From positions 1 to 64,000 of the forward strand of contig NZ_JBFLUG010000032.1 of NCBI RefSeq assembly GCF_041008525.1: 64,000 nucleotides of DNA, read 5' to 3'. The notes below the pieces were generated by a model. The model was not told where the DNA came from. It searched no databases and saw only the letters and a list, made by a program, of their open reading frames with translations. The translations under genes were made by a program, and so were the position numbers. Positions 27,147 through 36,414 of the stretch are shown piece by piece. The stretch is from Parafrankia sp041008525. GTDB lineage: Bacteria; Actinomycetota; Actinomycetes; Frankiales; Frankiaceae. How positions within the stretch are numbered: the stretch's first letter is position 1; the number at the start of each line of letters is the position of its first letter.

Positions 27147-28283
27147 TCAGTGGTAGGCGCCGACGAGACGCGCCGAACCGCTCTGCGGCTTTCCACCATC
27201 GGGCTGGGCCTCGATGCCGCCCGCGATCCAGGCGGCCACCCCCCGATCCGTCAACAGGCGCACCACCGCCGCCGCGTCGTCGGCGGCGACCACTGCGACC
27301 ATTCCAACGCCCTGGTTGAACGTGGCCTCCATGTCGGCTTCACTGACGTCGCCGCGCTCGGCGAGGAAGCCGAACACCGCGGGCGGGCGCCAGGTGGAGC
27401 GTTCCACCGTGGCGACCGCGCCGGGTGGGATCACCCGGGCCAGGTTCGCCGCGAGCCCGCCACCGGTGATGTGGGCGAAGGCATGCACCTCCGCGGCCGC
27501 GTTCACGGCAAGACAGTCCCGGGCGTAGATCCGGGTCGGCGCGAGCAGTGCCTGCCCGACAGTGCCGCCCAGGGCTTCCTCGTACCCGGCCAGAAGCTCC
27601 CGGCCCGCGGCGGAGACGCCTCCGGGCTGGTCAGGCTCAACCGGACCGAACAGGATGTGCCGTACCAGCGAGAAGCCGTTGGAGTGGAGACCGGATGACG
27701 CCATCGCGACCACCACGTCCCCCGGCCGGACCAGCTCCGGCCCGAGCACGGCGTCGGCCTCGACGACCCCGACCCCCGTCGCGGCCAGGTCGTAGTCGTC
27801 GCTTCCCATGAGGCCGGGGTGCTCGGCGGTCTCACCGCCCACCAGCGCACAGCCCGCCTGCTCGCAGCCGGAGGCGATCCCGGAGACGATCGAGGCGATC
27901 CGGCCGGGTTCGAGGGAGCCGCAGGCGATGTAGTCGAGCAGGAACAGCGGCTCCGCACCGCACACCACAAGGTCGTCGACCACCATGGCGACCAGGTCGA
28001 TGCCCACCGTGTCGTGGGTGTCCATCGCCCTGGCAACGGCGATCTTCGTGCCGACGCCGTCCGTGGACGATGCCAGCAGCGGGCGGCGGTACCGGGCGAC
28101 GTCCAGCGCGAACAGGCCCGCGAAACCGCCGAGCGAGCCGACCACCTCAGGGCGGGTCGCCCGCGCGACGTGCTGGCGCATCAGCTGCACGGCCCGGTCA
28201 CCGGCCTCGACGTCGACCCCGGCGTCCCGGTAGGAGACCGAGCGCGCCGAACCGCCGGCCCCATCGGTGACGGCGCCGGTCAC
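27147..28283 (-). CDS. purM: Phosphoribosylformylglycinamidine cyclo-ligase (AIR synthetase)
   Basis: A 378-residue AIR synthetase. YRDAGVDVEAGDRAVQLM, ASSTDGVGTKIAVA, VGIDLVAMVVDDLVVCGAEPLFLLDYIACG and the C-terminal HITGGGLAANLARV are family signatures. It makes aminoimidazole ribonucleotide from FGAM with ATP in purine synthesis. The GTG start overlaps the purF stop by 4 bp, and GGAGG lies 6 nt upstream, so the pair is translationally coupled. Confidence 0.97.
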   Translation of the reverse strand: MTGAVTDGAGGSARSVSYRDAGVDVEAGDRAVQLMRQHVARATRPEVVGSLGGFAGLFALDVARYRRPLLASSTDGVGTKIAVARAMDTHDTVGIDLVAMVVDDLVVCGAEPLFLLDYIACGSLEPGRIASIVSGIASGCEQAGCALVGGETAEHPGLMGSDDYDLAATGVGVVEADAVLGPELVRPGDVVVAMASSGLHSNGFSLVRHILFGPVEPDQPGGVSAAGRELLAGYEEALGGTVGQALLAPTRIYARDCLAVNAAAEVHAFAHITGGGLAANLARVIPPGAVATVERSTWRPPAVFGFLAERGDVSEADMEATFNQGVGMVAVVAADDAAAVVRLLTDRGVAAWIAGGIEAQPDGGKPQSGSARLVGAYH

Positions 28284-29980
28284 AGGGAACCTCCGGTTGT
28301 CCGGGTCGGTACGAGCGGCACCGGCTCGATGTCGGCGTCGTGGCTGTCCGGTGACGGGTCGGCCCCGTTCATGCCAAGTGTCACCCGCGCCCGCACCGCC
28401 TGGGCGATGACCTCTTCCGTGGTCGCCGGGCCGAACGACTCAAGCCGGTGCTTGCCCAGCTTGTCCGCATCGGCCAGCGGAACAGGGTAGATGCCGTCGA
28501 AGCAGGCCCGGCACAGCGCGTCGGCGGGCTGCTCGGAGGCCTCGACCAGCTCCTCGAGCGAGACGTAGGCCAGCGAGTCCGCGCCGAGCGACTCGCGGAT
28601 CTCCTCCACACCGCTGCCGCTGGCGATCAGCTCGGACCGGGTGGCGAAGTCGATGCCGTAGAAACAGGGCCACCGCACCGGCGGCGAGGAGATGCGGACG
28701 TGCACCTCGGTCGCCCCCGCCTCGCGCAGCATCCGGATCAGCGCCCGTTGGGTGTTGCCGCGCACGATCGAGTCGTCCACGACGACAAGACGCCGGCCTT
28801 CGATGACATCCCGCAGCGGGTTGAGCTTGAGCCGGATCCCCCGCTGACGGATCGTCTGCGACGGCTGGATGAACGTCCGCCCCACATAGGAGTTCTTGAC
28901 CAGCCCCTCCCCGAAGGGGATGCCGGACGCCTCCGCGAACCCGACCGCCGCCGGCACCCCGGACTGCGGCACCGGGATCACCAGGTCTGCCTCGGCGGGT
29001 GCCTCCCGCGCCAGCCGCCGCCCCACCTCGACCCTGGTCGCGTGCACCGACCGGCCGCCGATCGTCGTGTCGGGCCGGGCGAGGTAGACGTACTCGAACA
29101 GACAGACATGCCGATCCGCCTCGGCGAACCGCAGTGAGCGCGGGCCCGCGGCGTCGATGATCACCAGTTCGCCGGGCTCGATCTCGCGGACGAACCGGGC
29201 GCCCACGATGTCCAGCGCGGCCGTCTCGCTGGCGACGATCCAGGCACCCTCCGGCCGGTCCTCGAGCTGCCCCAGGACCAGCGGGTGGATGCCGTGCGGG
29301 TCACGCGCCGCGTACAGCGTCGACGCGTCGGCGAAAGCCAGCGAGAACGCCCCCTGCAGCCGGGGCAGGACCGCGAGCGCGGCGTCGACAAGAGTGGGCC
29401 CCGGATGCTCCGCCAGCATCGCCGTGATCAGGTCCGAGTCGGTGGTCGCCCCGAGACCGCCCGCGCGCTCGTGGAGCGAGCTGGCAAGCTCGACGATGTT
29501 CGTCAGGTTCCCGTTGTGGCCGAGGGCGATCGGCCCGCCGAATCCGGCCGTCCGGTACGACGGTTGTGCGTTCTCCCAGGTGGACGAGCCGGTCGTCGAA
29601 TACCGGGTGTGGCCGACGGCGACATGCCCCGAAAGACTCGACAACGTGATCTCGTCGAAGACCTGGGCCACCAGGCCCAGCTCCTTGAAGACGACAACCG
29701 TGCGCCCGTCGCCGACGGCGATGCCGGCGGCTTCCTGGCCACGGTGCTGAAGTGCGTAAAGGCCGTAGTAGGTGAGGTTTGCCACGTCCTCGCCCGGAGC
29801 CCACACCCCGAACACGCCGCAGGCGTCGCGCGGGCCCGGATCGTCGTCGAGAAGCTCGGGCGGCAGCGGGCCGACACGCCCCGAACCGCCGCGGCGGGAG
29901 CCGCCGCGCAACTCGGGCGGGTGGGCCGAGGTCGACTCCGGGCAGGCTGCGGAGTCGTCGCTGTCTGCGACGTGTGGCAC
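28280..29980 (-). CDS. purF: Amidophosphoribosyltransferase
   Basis: A 566-residue Ntn-type glutamine PRPP amidotransferase. The catalytic Cys54 follows a propeptide (RDACGVFGVW), so processing after residue 53 is expected. The PRPP-binding motif is VVVDDSIVRGNT. The C-terminal CYGIDFATRSELIA and SLAYVSLEEL segments fit the Bacillus-type enzyme with a likely Fe-S cluster. It catalyses the first committed step of purine synthesis. GTG start 29980 has AGGAG 6 nt upstream. First gene of purF-purM. The about 290 bp upstream hold no gene. Confidence 0.97.
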   Translation of the reverse strand: MPHVADSDDSAACPESTSAHPPELRGGSRRGGSGRVGPLPPELLDDDPGPRDACGVFGVWAPGEDVANLTYYGLYALQHRGQEAAGIAVGDGRTVVVFKELGLVAQVFDEITLSSLSGHVAVGHTRYSTTGSSTWENAQPSYRTAGFGGPIALGHNGNLTNIVELASSLHERAGGLGATTDSDLITAMLAEHPGPTLVDAALAVLPRLQGAFSLAFADASTLYAARDPHGIHPLVLGQLEDRPEGAWIVASETAALDIVGARFVREIEPGELVIIDAAGPRSLRFAEADRHVCLFEYVYLARPDTTIGGRSVHATRVEVGRRLAREAPAEADLVIPVPQSGVPAAVGFAEASGIPFGEGLVKNSYVGRTFIQPSQTIRQRGIRLKLNPLRDVIEGRRLVVVDDSIVRGNTQRALIRMLREAGATEVHVRISSPPVRWPCFYGIDFATRSELIASGSGVEEIRESLGADSLAYVSLEELVEASEQPADALCRACFDGIYPVPLADADKLGKHRLESFGPATTEEVIAQAVRARVTLGMNGADPSPDSHDADIEPVPLVPTRTTGGSL

Positions 29981-30274
29981 CAGGTCTCCTAGATGAGGTC
30001 AGGGTGACCGAGATGTCGGGAGGAACGGGTCGGGTTCACGGCGGATGTCGTACTACCCCGGGCGCACATGACAACGCTCACATCAACTGACAGCCACGAG
30101 AAGCGTCGCGGACCACCCGACGTTCACGCCCGCCCTCGACTCCCCACATAACCAACGCTAGCAGCGGTGACGCCGATCAGCCGGTCGAGCACGATCTCCG
30201 GCCCCGACCCACGAGGAAATCACAGCGAAAGCACGACAAAAGCCAACGCGCGGCTCCGGTGGCGGCCCCACTGG

Positions 30275-31201
30275 TTACTCAGGCAGCTGCGGCAGCGGTG
30301 GGCTCAGCGGCAGGAGCGAGCGGAGGTCGGCGCGTTCCCCGCTGGCCCGGATGCGGCCGTCGGCCACCGCCTCCTCCCAGCCGAGACGGCCCGTCGCGAC
30401 CAGGACGAAGGCCGACGGCTCGACCTCGACCACGTTCGGCGGGGTGCCCCGCGTGTGCCGCGGGCCCTCGACGATCTGCACCGCCGCGAAGGGCGGCACC
30501 CGCAGCTCGACCGCGTGCCCCGGGGCGCGCTGCGCGAGCAGCGCCGTGATCAGGCGGACTGTCGTGCGCAACGCGGCGCGGACCGGCGTCGCTCCCAGCC
30601 CCAGGCCGAGCACCACCGCCTCCGCGACCGCGCCGGCCCTGACGTCCCCCGACCCCGACCCTGGCTCCGGCTCCGGCTCGGGGTCCGGCTCGGGGTCCGG
30701 CTCCGGGTCCGGGTCCGGGTCGGTCGGACCAGCGGAGCTGGCCAGGCCGGCAGTGCCAGTCAGGCCGGCGGCCGCGGCTGCGACCGCGTTCCGGAACTCG
30801 GCCCGGATCCCGGCGGGCTGCCCGCCGGGCGGATCCGCAGGCCGCCGCCCGGTCTCGGGAGCGCCGTCCTCCCGGGGAGGGGACGCCGGTAGTCCGCGTA
30901 CCGCCCGGTCGAGCGCGAGCACGCGGCTGGTGGCCTGGGTGATCAGGTCGGCCATGGTCAGCCCGGGGGTTGCCGCCGGCCCGGCGACCTGCTCGTCGGA
31001 CAGCAGGTCCACATGGTCGGCGACGGCCGTCCACTGGTCGACGAGTGTGCGGGCGAGGTCCGGATCGGCGCTCGCCGACCGCGCCCGGCCGCCCGTCAGG
31101 CGTCGCCCGCCTGCCCCGCCCCGCCCCGTGGAGCGGCTCCGCCCGGCCGGGCCACGCCGGTTTCCGCCCCCTCGTCCCGTTCCCCGACCACCGCCGGCCA
31201 T
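30275..31201 (-). CDS. Sterol-carrier/maleylpyruvate-isomerase-like protein with acidic Pro-rich linker
   Basis: About 308 residues. The N-terminal part (DPDLARTLVDQWTAVADHVDLL) resembles the mycothiol-dependent maleylpyruvate isomerase N-terminal fold; the C-terminal part (VELRVPPFAAVQIVEGPRHTRGTPPNVVEVEP) resembles SCP2-like lipid-binding domains. The two are joined by a run of Asp-Pro/Glu-Pro dipeptides (about residues 160-180) arising from a DNA repeat near 30655-30725. ATG 31201 has GGGGAGG upstream and is preferred over 31225. The gene is commonly beside purF in actinomycetes; function unknown. Confidence 0.75.
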   Translation of the reverse strand: MAGGGRGTGRGGGNRRGPAGRSRSTGRGGAGGRRLTGGRARSASADPDLARTLVDQWTAVADHVDLLSDEQVAGPAATPGLTMADLITQATSRVLALDRAVRGLPASPPREDGAPETGRRPADPPGGQPAGIRAEFRNAVAAAAAGLTGTAGLASSAGPTDPDPDPEPDPEPDPEPEPEPGSGSGDVRAGAVAEAVVLGLGLGATPVRAALRTTVRLITALLAQRAPGHAVELRVPPFAAVQIVEGPRHTRGTPPNVVEVEPSAFVLVATGRLGWEEAVADGRIRASGERADLRSLLPLSPPLPQLPE

Positions 31202-31309
31202 CGGACCACCCCTCCCCGCGTTCATGCCGTCTGCCGGCGCTCGCCTGCCCGGCGCCGATGGTAGGCACCCTCCCGGCGCGGCCCGCCGGCCACAGACCAG
31301 GATGGGCCC

Positions 31310-34300
31310 GTGGTTGTGACCCCGTTCGGCACCGCGACGCTGCGCGCACGCGTCCTCGAGGCGTGGACCGCGTCCCCCAGCCGCTTCCGGGAGGATGCGA
31401 ACGCCGAGGAGGACGCTGCCCTCGGCGCGTACCGGGACCGCCTGCTGGTCGAGCTCATCCAGAACGCGGTTGACGCGGCCACCGCCGCCGGGATGCCCGC
31501 CAGGGTCCGCGTCAGCCTGAGCCCCGGGCTGCTGGAGGTCGCGAACACCGGCGCGCCGCTGACCGCGGCCGGGGTGGAGGCGTTGTCGACTCTGCGCGCC
31601 TCGGCCAAGCGCGACGTCGAGGCCGTCGGGCGGTTCGGTGCCGGCTTCGCCGCCGTGCTCGCGGTGACGGACACGCCATCGATCCTGTCCAGATCTCCCC
31701 GGATCGACGGTGGCCCGGACGCCTGGCGTGGTGTCGGCTGGTCACGAAGCCGCACCGCCGAGCTGGTCCGCGAAACGGACGCGACCGCGCTGCACGGGGA
31801 GCTCGACCGGAGGGCGGGGGCGGTGCCCGTGCTGCGCCTTCCCTTCGATCTCGCCGAAGTCGCCGAAGCCACCAGTCTCATCGACGTCCCGGACGGGCCT
31901 GCCGGGTACGACACCGTGGTCCGGCTGCCGCTGCGGGACGAGGCCGCGCAGGCGACAGCCCGCGCCCTGATCGCCGCCTTCGATCCCACTCTCCCGCTGG
32001 TCCTGCGTGGCCTCGAGGAGATCGTCATCGAGGTGGACGGCGCCACCCGCGTCCACCGCTGCACCTGGGAACCCACCCGTCCGGGCCCGGACGGATCCGA
32101 TCTCGAGGTAGCCACCGTGGACGGCCTGCGGTGGCGCGGGTGCGTGCTCCGCGGCGGCATCCCCGCCGAGCTGCTCGCGGACCGCCCTGTCGAGGAGCGG
32201 GGGCGCACGGGGTACACGGCCCGGGCGATGGTTCCGGACGGCGGCTGGCCCGCCGGTGCCCCACAGGTCGTCCGCGCCCCCCAGCCCACCGACGAGGCGG
32301 TCGGCATCCCCGCGCTGATCAGCGTCGATCTGCCGCTGGACCCCTCTCGCCGGCACACCGTCCCCGGCCCGCTGCGGGACTGGCTCACGGACCGTCTCGC
32401 CGCGGCCGTGGCCGCGCTCGCGGTCCATCTCGGCACCGCCGGTTCGGACCCCGGCCCGGATCCGCTCGCGGTTCTGGATCTCGTCCCCACCGGCCTGCCG
32501 CGCGGCGAGGTGGACGGCCGGCTCCGTGACCGCCTGCTCGCGCTCCTGCCGGAGGCCCCGTTCCTGCCCGGTGGCCGGGTGGGCCGGGACTGCGTCGTCC
32601 TGGATCTGGGACCCGCCACCGACACCGTCACCGCCGTGCTGCGCACCGGCAGCGACGGCCCGGGCACCGCCACCGCCCGGGATGACCGAGCCGGCGATGA
32701 CGCCAGAGCCGCCCACGACGACGGAGCCGGCGAGGACGAGGAGGTCGTCGTCGACGGTCTGCTGCCGGCCGAGTTCGCGGTCCGCCGGCGGCGACCGGCG
32801 CTCGACCTGCTCGGCGTCCGGCGGTTGGACACCAGCGGGGTCGTGGAGGTGCTCCGCGGCGTGCACCGGACGCCGTCATGGTGGGCGGGCCTGTACCCGC
32901 TGCTGCTCACCGCACCGGATCGGGACGCACTCGGCGCACTGCCCATCCCGGTGGTGGACGTGCCCGACCTCGACGATCTCACGGGTGCCTCGGCCTTCGG
33001 GGAGCCCGACCCGGCCGGCACCGGCCCCGGCCGGGTCACCCCAGGGTCAGGGAGCGGGGAGGACTCGCCGGACGCGACGACGACACCCCCCAGCCGGATG
33101 GTGACCGGGCCACGCGGCGCGCTGCTCCCCACCCCCGAGCTGGACGTCGTCGCCCTCGCCCGCTCGGGCCTGCCACTGCGCGTCGTCCATCCCGATGCCT
33201 GCACGGATGCCGCGCGCGACGCGCTGCGCACGCTGGGTTCGGCGGACGGCACCCCGGCCGGGGTCCTGCGAGACCCCGCGGTGCGGGAGGCCGTCACCCG
33301 ATCGGACCCCGACGACGATCCCGACGAGCTCCACGCACTGGCCACCGGCGTGCTGGCGCTGGTCCGCGGCGCGCTCGCGGCGGGCTTCCATGACGCCGAT
33401 GGCGACAGCGTTGACGGCGTTCGCGACGACGCGGAGCCGGGCGCCCCCGGCGTGGAGCCGGAAGGCTTCGGGCCCGGGCGGGTGAGTGTCCCGTCGTGGC
33501 TGTCCGGGCTGCTGCTCCCCGAACTGGGCGGTGGTTTCGCTCCGGCCGCCGAACTGGTCGTCGCGGACGGGCAGCTCGACCTGCTGCTGGCCGACGACGC
33601 CCCGTTCGGGACCCTCGCCCCCCGCTACGGCGAGGCCTGGCCGGGCGAGGTCCTGGAAGCCGTCGGCGTCCTGCGTACGTTCGGCGTGCTCCGCGCGAGA
33701 GATGTCACCCTCGACCCCGACGAGCCTGTCCTGCTCGAGCTGGATGACAGCGACACCTGGGTGGAGGAGGTCTACGAGTCCTCCGAACGGGCCACGGGCG
33801 GCCCAGGGGCTCCGACGCCCCAGGGAGCACCAGCCGTTCCGGGCGCACCGGTGGTTCTCGGGCGGTTCGCGGCCGTCCGTGACCTCGAGCTCGTCGACTC
33901 CGGCGCCTGGCCCGACGCACTCGCCGAACTGGCGCGCCCACCGCTGCGGGGGGTCGTGCTCGGCCCCGAGCCGTCCTACACCCGCTGGTGGCTGGCACGG
34001 CACGCCCTGCTCCCGACAGACGACGGTTCGGACACCTGGCTACCGCCACGGGAACTGGTCCTGCCCGGCGCCGACCCTCTCCTCACCGGGCTGTTCGCGC
34101 CAGCGGCGCCGTTGCCCGGGGTGGACGAGGAGTTCCTGCGCCAGCTCGGCTGCCGTCTCACCCTGGATGACGTCCTCACCGACCCCGAGGCCGTGGTCGA
34201 CCTCCTCGACCGTCTGGGCGATGCCGACCGCGAGATCGGCTGGCCCGCGGCGCGGACCCTTTACATGGCGGCGGTCAGCGCCGCCGGGCTGCTGGGGTCC

Positions 34301-34939
34301 GAACCGGGGGGTGCGGGCCCGCTACTGGACCCGCCACTGACCGTGCGCACCCCCATCGGGGTGTTCCGTTCCGGCGAGGTCGCGGTGATCGATGCCCCCG
34401 ACCTGCTGGCCGCGTTCGACGCGGACGACCCGATCCTGCGGATCCCGCTGGACCGGGCCGCCGAGGCCGCGCATGTGCTCGGGCTGCGGCTGGCGTCCGA
34501 CCTGGACGAGTTCCGCGTGCTCGACGGCGACCCGGTGACCCGGACGGTGATGGTCGCCGCGAGCCGGGTCGTGCTCGATCAGCAGGCCGTGCCCGATCAG
34601 ACCGCCGCGGACGGATCCGCCGGCGCGCCCGACACCGGCACCGACACGGATCTGGCAGCCGTCCCCGGCGCCGCCAGGCCGCTGACCGCGACCTACCGCG
34701 TGCACCCGCAGCTGTGGATCAGCGGCCCTGACGGGCAGCGAACCCGGGTGTCCTGGCGGGTGGTCGGCGGCATCGGTGGCGAGATCCATGTCGATGCCCA
34801 GGCCGGCACGGACGCGCTCGCCCGGGCGCTGGCCTGGCAGGCGGGCCAGTGGGAGCGGCGGCACGGCCTCGCCGCGGCCCTGCGCGACCCCGACGGCGCC
34901 CAGCTGCGCCAGGCCGAGGACGACCTCGACGACCGTTGA
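31310..34939 (+). CDS. Large protein with Hsp90/sacsin-like N-terminal ATPase domain
   Basis: A 1209-residue protein. The N-terminus has a GHKL/Bergerat fold: LVELIQNAVDAAT (N-box), VANTGAPLTAAGVEALSTL and VGRFGAGFAAVLAV (lid Gly motif), as in sacsin and Hsp90. The rest (about 250-1209) is long, Asp/Pro/Gly-rich and without a recognised motif, with acidic low-complexity inserts near 450 and 580. The GTG start gives the complete domain. It diverges from the SCP-like gene across about 110 bp. Orthologues occur in this locus in other actinomycetes; a chaperone-like role is inferred from the fold only. Confidence 0.82.
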   Translation: MVVTPFGTATLRARVLEAWTASPSRFREDANAEEDAALGAYRDRLLVELIQNAVDAATAAGMPARVRVSLSPGLLEVANTGAPLTAAGVEALSTLRASAKRDVEAVGRFGAGFAAVLAVTDTPSILSRSPRIDGGPDAWRGVGWSRSRTAELVRETDATALHGELDRRAGAVPVLRLPFDLAEVAEATSLIDVPDGPAGYDTVVRLPLRDEAAQATARALIAAFDPTLPLVLRGLEEIVIEVDGATRVHRCTWEPTRPGPDGSDLEVATVDGLRWRGCVLRGGIPAELLADRPVEERGRTGYTARAMVPDGGWPAGAPQVVRAPQPTDEAVGIPALISVDLPLDPSRRHTVPGPLRDWLTDRLAAAVAALAVHLGTAGSDPGPDPLAVLDLVPTGLPRGEVDGRLRDRLLALLPEAPFLPGGRVGRDCVVLDLGPATDTVTAVLRTGSDGPGTATARDDRAGDDARAAHDDGAGEDEEVVVDGLLPAEFAVRRRRPALDLLGVRRLDTSGVVEVLRGVHRTPSWWAGLYPLLLTAPDRDALGALPIPVVDVPDLDDLTGASAFGEPDPAGTGPGRVTPGSGSGEDSPDATTTPPSRMVTGPRGALLPTPELDVVALARSGLPLRVVHPDACTDAARDALRTLGSADGTPAGVLRDPAVREAVTRSDPDDDPDELHALATGVLALVRGALAAGFHDADGDSVDGVRDDAEPGAPGVEPEGFGPGRVSVPSWLSGLLLPELGGGFAPAAELVVADGQLDLLLADDAPFGTLAPRYGEAWPGEVLEAVGVLRTFGVLRARDVTLDPDEPVLLELDDSDTWVEEVYESSERATGGPGAPTPQGAPAVPGAPVVLGRFAAVRDLELVDSGAWPDALAELARPPLRGVVLGPEPSYTRWWLARHALLPTDDGSDTWLPPRELVLPGADPLLTGLFAPAAPLPGVDEEFLRQLGCRLTLDDVLTDPEAVVDLLDRLGDADREIGWPAARTLYMAAVSAAGLLGSEPGGAGPLLDPPLTVRTPIGVFRSGEVAVIDAPDLLAAFDADDPILRIPLDRAAEAAHVLGLRLASDLDEFRVLDGDPVTRTVMVAASRVVLDQQAVPDQTAADGSAGAPDTGTDTDLAAVPGAARPLTATYRVHPQLWISGPDGQRTRVSWRVVGGIGGEIHVDAQAGTDALARALAWQAGQWERRHGLAAALRDPDGAQLRQAEDDLDDR

Positions 34940-35012
34940 CGAGGCACCGGTCTCGGCCAAACGGCAGGCAGCAGGCAGCAGGCGACGGCCGACGGCCGAC
35001 GGGGTCACGGGA

Positions 35013-35288
35013 TCAGGCGGCGCCGGGCGGCTCGCCCGCTGCGCGCAGGCGCCGTCGGCGGCGCACCACCACCCACAGACCCAGCAACCCGAGCCCGAAG
35101 CCGACCGCTGCCGTCGCGATCCACCAGAGCCGGCCGTCCGCGCGCAGGTCGTCGGTGAAGGGCAGCATCACCAGCAGGGCGACCAGCCACACCACGGTGC
35201 CGACGGCGACCGAGCGGACGCCGTCATACGGCAGTGGGCGCAGCTCCTCGGGGCGCGGGCTGGCCGCGTCCGGCAGGGGTGTGCTCAT
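35013..35288 (-). CDS. DUF2530 small membrane protein
   Basis: A 91-residue protein with two transmembrane segments (AVGTVVWLVALLVMLPF and IATAAVGFGLGLLGLWVVV) followed by a basic cytoplasmic tail RRRRRLR. This matches DUF2530, an actinobacterial family of unknown function. ATG 35288 gives the usual length; an upstream in-frame start adds unrelated residues. It converges with the large sacsin-like gene. Confidence 0.87.
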   Translation of the reverse strand: MSTPLPDAASPRPEELRPLPYDGVRSVAVGTVVWLVALLVMLPFTDDLRADGRLWWIATAAVGFGLGLLGLWVVVRRRRRLRAAGEPPGAA

Positions 35289-35366
35289 CACCGGCGACGC
35301 TACCGCGCCCACGGTCCCGACGGGCGGGATCAACGAGTGGGTTCGGCGGGCGGGTTCGGCGGCCGG

Positions 35367-36296
35367 TCAGCTGCTGGTGCCGAGCGGAAGGTCCCCGCGG
35401 ACGAGCCAGTCGTCGTATGACTGCCTCGTGACCTCGGCGAGCAGCATGATGTCGTCGACAAAGCGGTCGAGGACCTGCTCGCGCAGGCCGGCTGGGAGCG
35501 GCGGCCCCGGGTCCAGGCGCCGGTGCAGCACCGCCAGCGCCGGAGCCAGGGGGTCGGCGTCCTCCGCGCGCGCCTCGCGCGCCCGGACGCCGTCGGGCCC
35601 GAGCACCGCCGGGACGAACGTGCAGCCCGGAGCGGCCAGGCTCGCGCCGGTCGACGCCGGGTCGGCCGCGCGGACGAAGGCGCAGATGTCGCGCAGCGCG
35701 ACCGCCGGCCTGGCGACAAGGTCCCGGTAGCGCACAAGCAGCACCTGGCCGGGCGGGAACAGGGTGTGGAGACGCCGCAGCTGGCTGCCGTACCGGCCGT
35801 GCTCGGCGTACCGCCACCGGCGCTTCCACCCCGCGGCGCGGCGCGCCTCCTCGGCCTCCAGCGCCGCCGCCAGGGTCGGCAGCTGCTCGAGGCCGGCGCT
35901 GCGCTGCGCCAGCCAGTTCGCGTAGGCGCGCTCGACCGGGTCACGGAGGACGACGACCATGCGCAGGTAGGGCAGCAGCTCGTGCATGCGCCGCTGGGCT
36001 GGGAAGTCCGCCAGGTAGTACGGGGTACTCTCGCCCCGGGGCCGCAGGCCGCTGGTGGGGAAGAGCGCCTCGTAGTCCGCCCGGCACCAGACCGGCACAT
36101 CGGGTTCGGCGCGGCCCGGACGCGGCGGCCGTTCGCCGGGGGCGAGGAAGAAGCCGGGTTCGGCCGGCTCCGACATCGCCAGCCCGGGATGACGGGCGAG
36201 AGCCGAGTGGAGTATCCGCGTGCCGGCATCGGGAGCTCCGACCACGACGAAGTCGGGCAGCGCCACTGCCGGCCCCTCCTCCCGACCCACGGTCAT
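35367..36296 (-). CDS. Sulfotransferase family protein
   Basis: A 309-residue PAPS-dependent sulfotransferase-like protein. The 5'-phosphosulfate loop is VVGAPDAGTRILHSAL (a variant of the PKxGTT loop), and the 3'-phosphate motif is VVLRDPVERAYANW. GESTPYYL and VLLVRYRDLVARP are typical of bacterial and heparan-type members. It would transfer sulfate to a hydroxyl, possibly of a glycan or lipid; the acceptor is unknown. Replacement of the usual Lys in the first loop by Asp/Ala is unusual and may affect catalysis. An AT-rich hairpin lies just upstream. Confidence 0.82.
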   Translation of the reverse strand: MTVGREEGPAVALPDFVVVGAPDAGTRILHSALARHPGLAMSEPAEPGFFLAPGERPPRPGRAEPDVPVWCRADYEALFPTSGLRPRGESTPYYLADFPAQRRMHELLPYLRMVVVLRDPVERAYANWLAQRSAGLEQLPTLAAALEAEEARRAAGWKRRWRYAEHGRYGSQLRRLHTLFPPGQVLLVRYRDLVARPAVALRDICAFVRAADPASTGASLAAPGCTFVPAVLGPDGVRAREARAEDADPLAPALAVLHRRLDPGPPLPAGLREQVLDRFVDDIMLLAEVTRQSYDDWLVRGDLPLGTSS

Positions 36297-36314
36297 GCAG
36301 AAGCCAAGAATATA

Positions 36315-36353
36315 CCCGCATTTCTCGACGGATAAAGTCGAAAATACTGCGGG
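36315..36353. promoter_or_regulatory. AT-rich hairpin between flavin reductase end and sulfotransferase start
   Basis: Outer arms CCCGCA (36315-36320) and TGCGGG (36348-36353) enclose inner arms TCGAC (36325-36329) and GTCGA (36337-36341) with mostly A/T between. On the minus strand it lies after the flavin reductase stop and 19 nt before the sulfotransferase ATG, followed by TATATTCTT. It could terminate the upstream operon, carry the sulfotransferase promoter, or regulate its translation. Confidence 0.5.
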
Positions 36354-36414
36354 CCACAGCGGTGTTCCACCGGAGCCTGGGCGGTTCGAAGCCGTGGTCC
36401 GGCGGCGACGGCCG

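Noticed and set aside
31222..33345. Long minus-strand frame rich in Ser/Arg opposite the sacsin-like gene
   Set aside because: Repetitive Ser/Arg composition and no motif; it is a shadow of codon bias.
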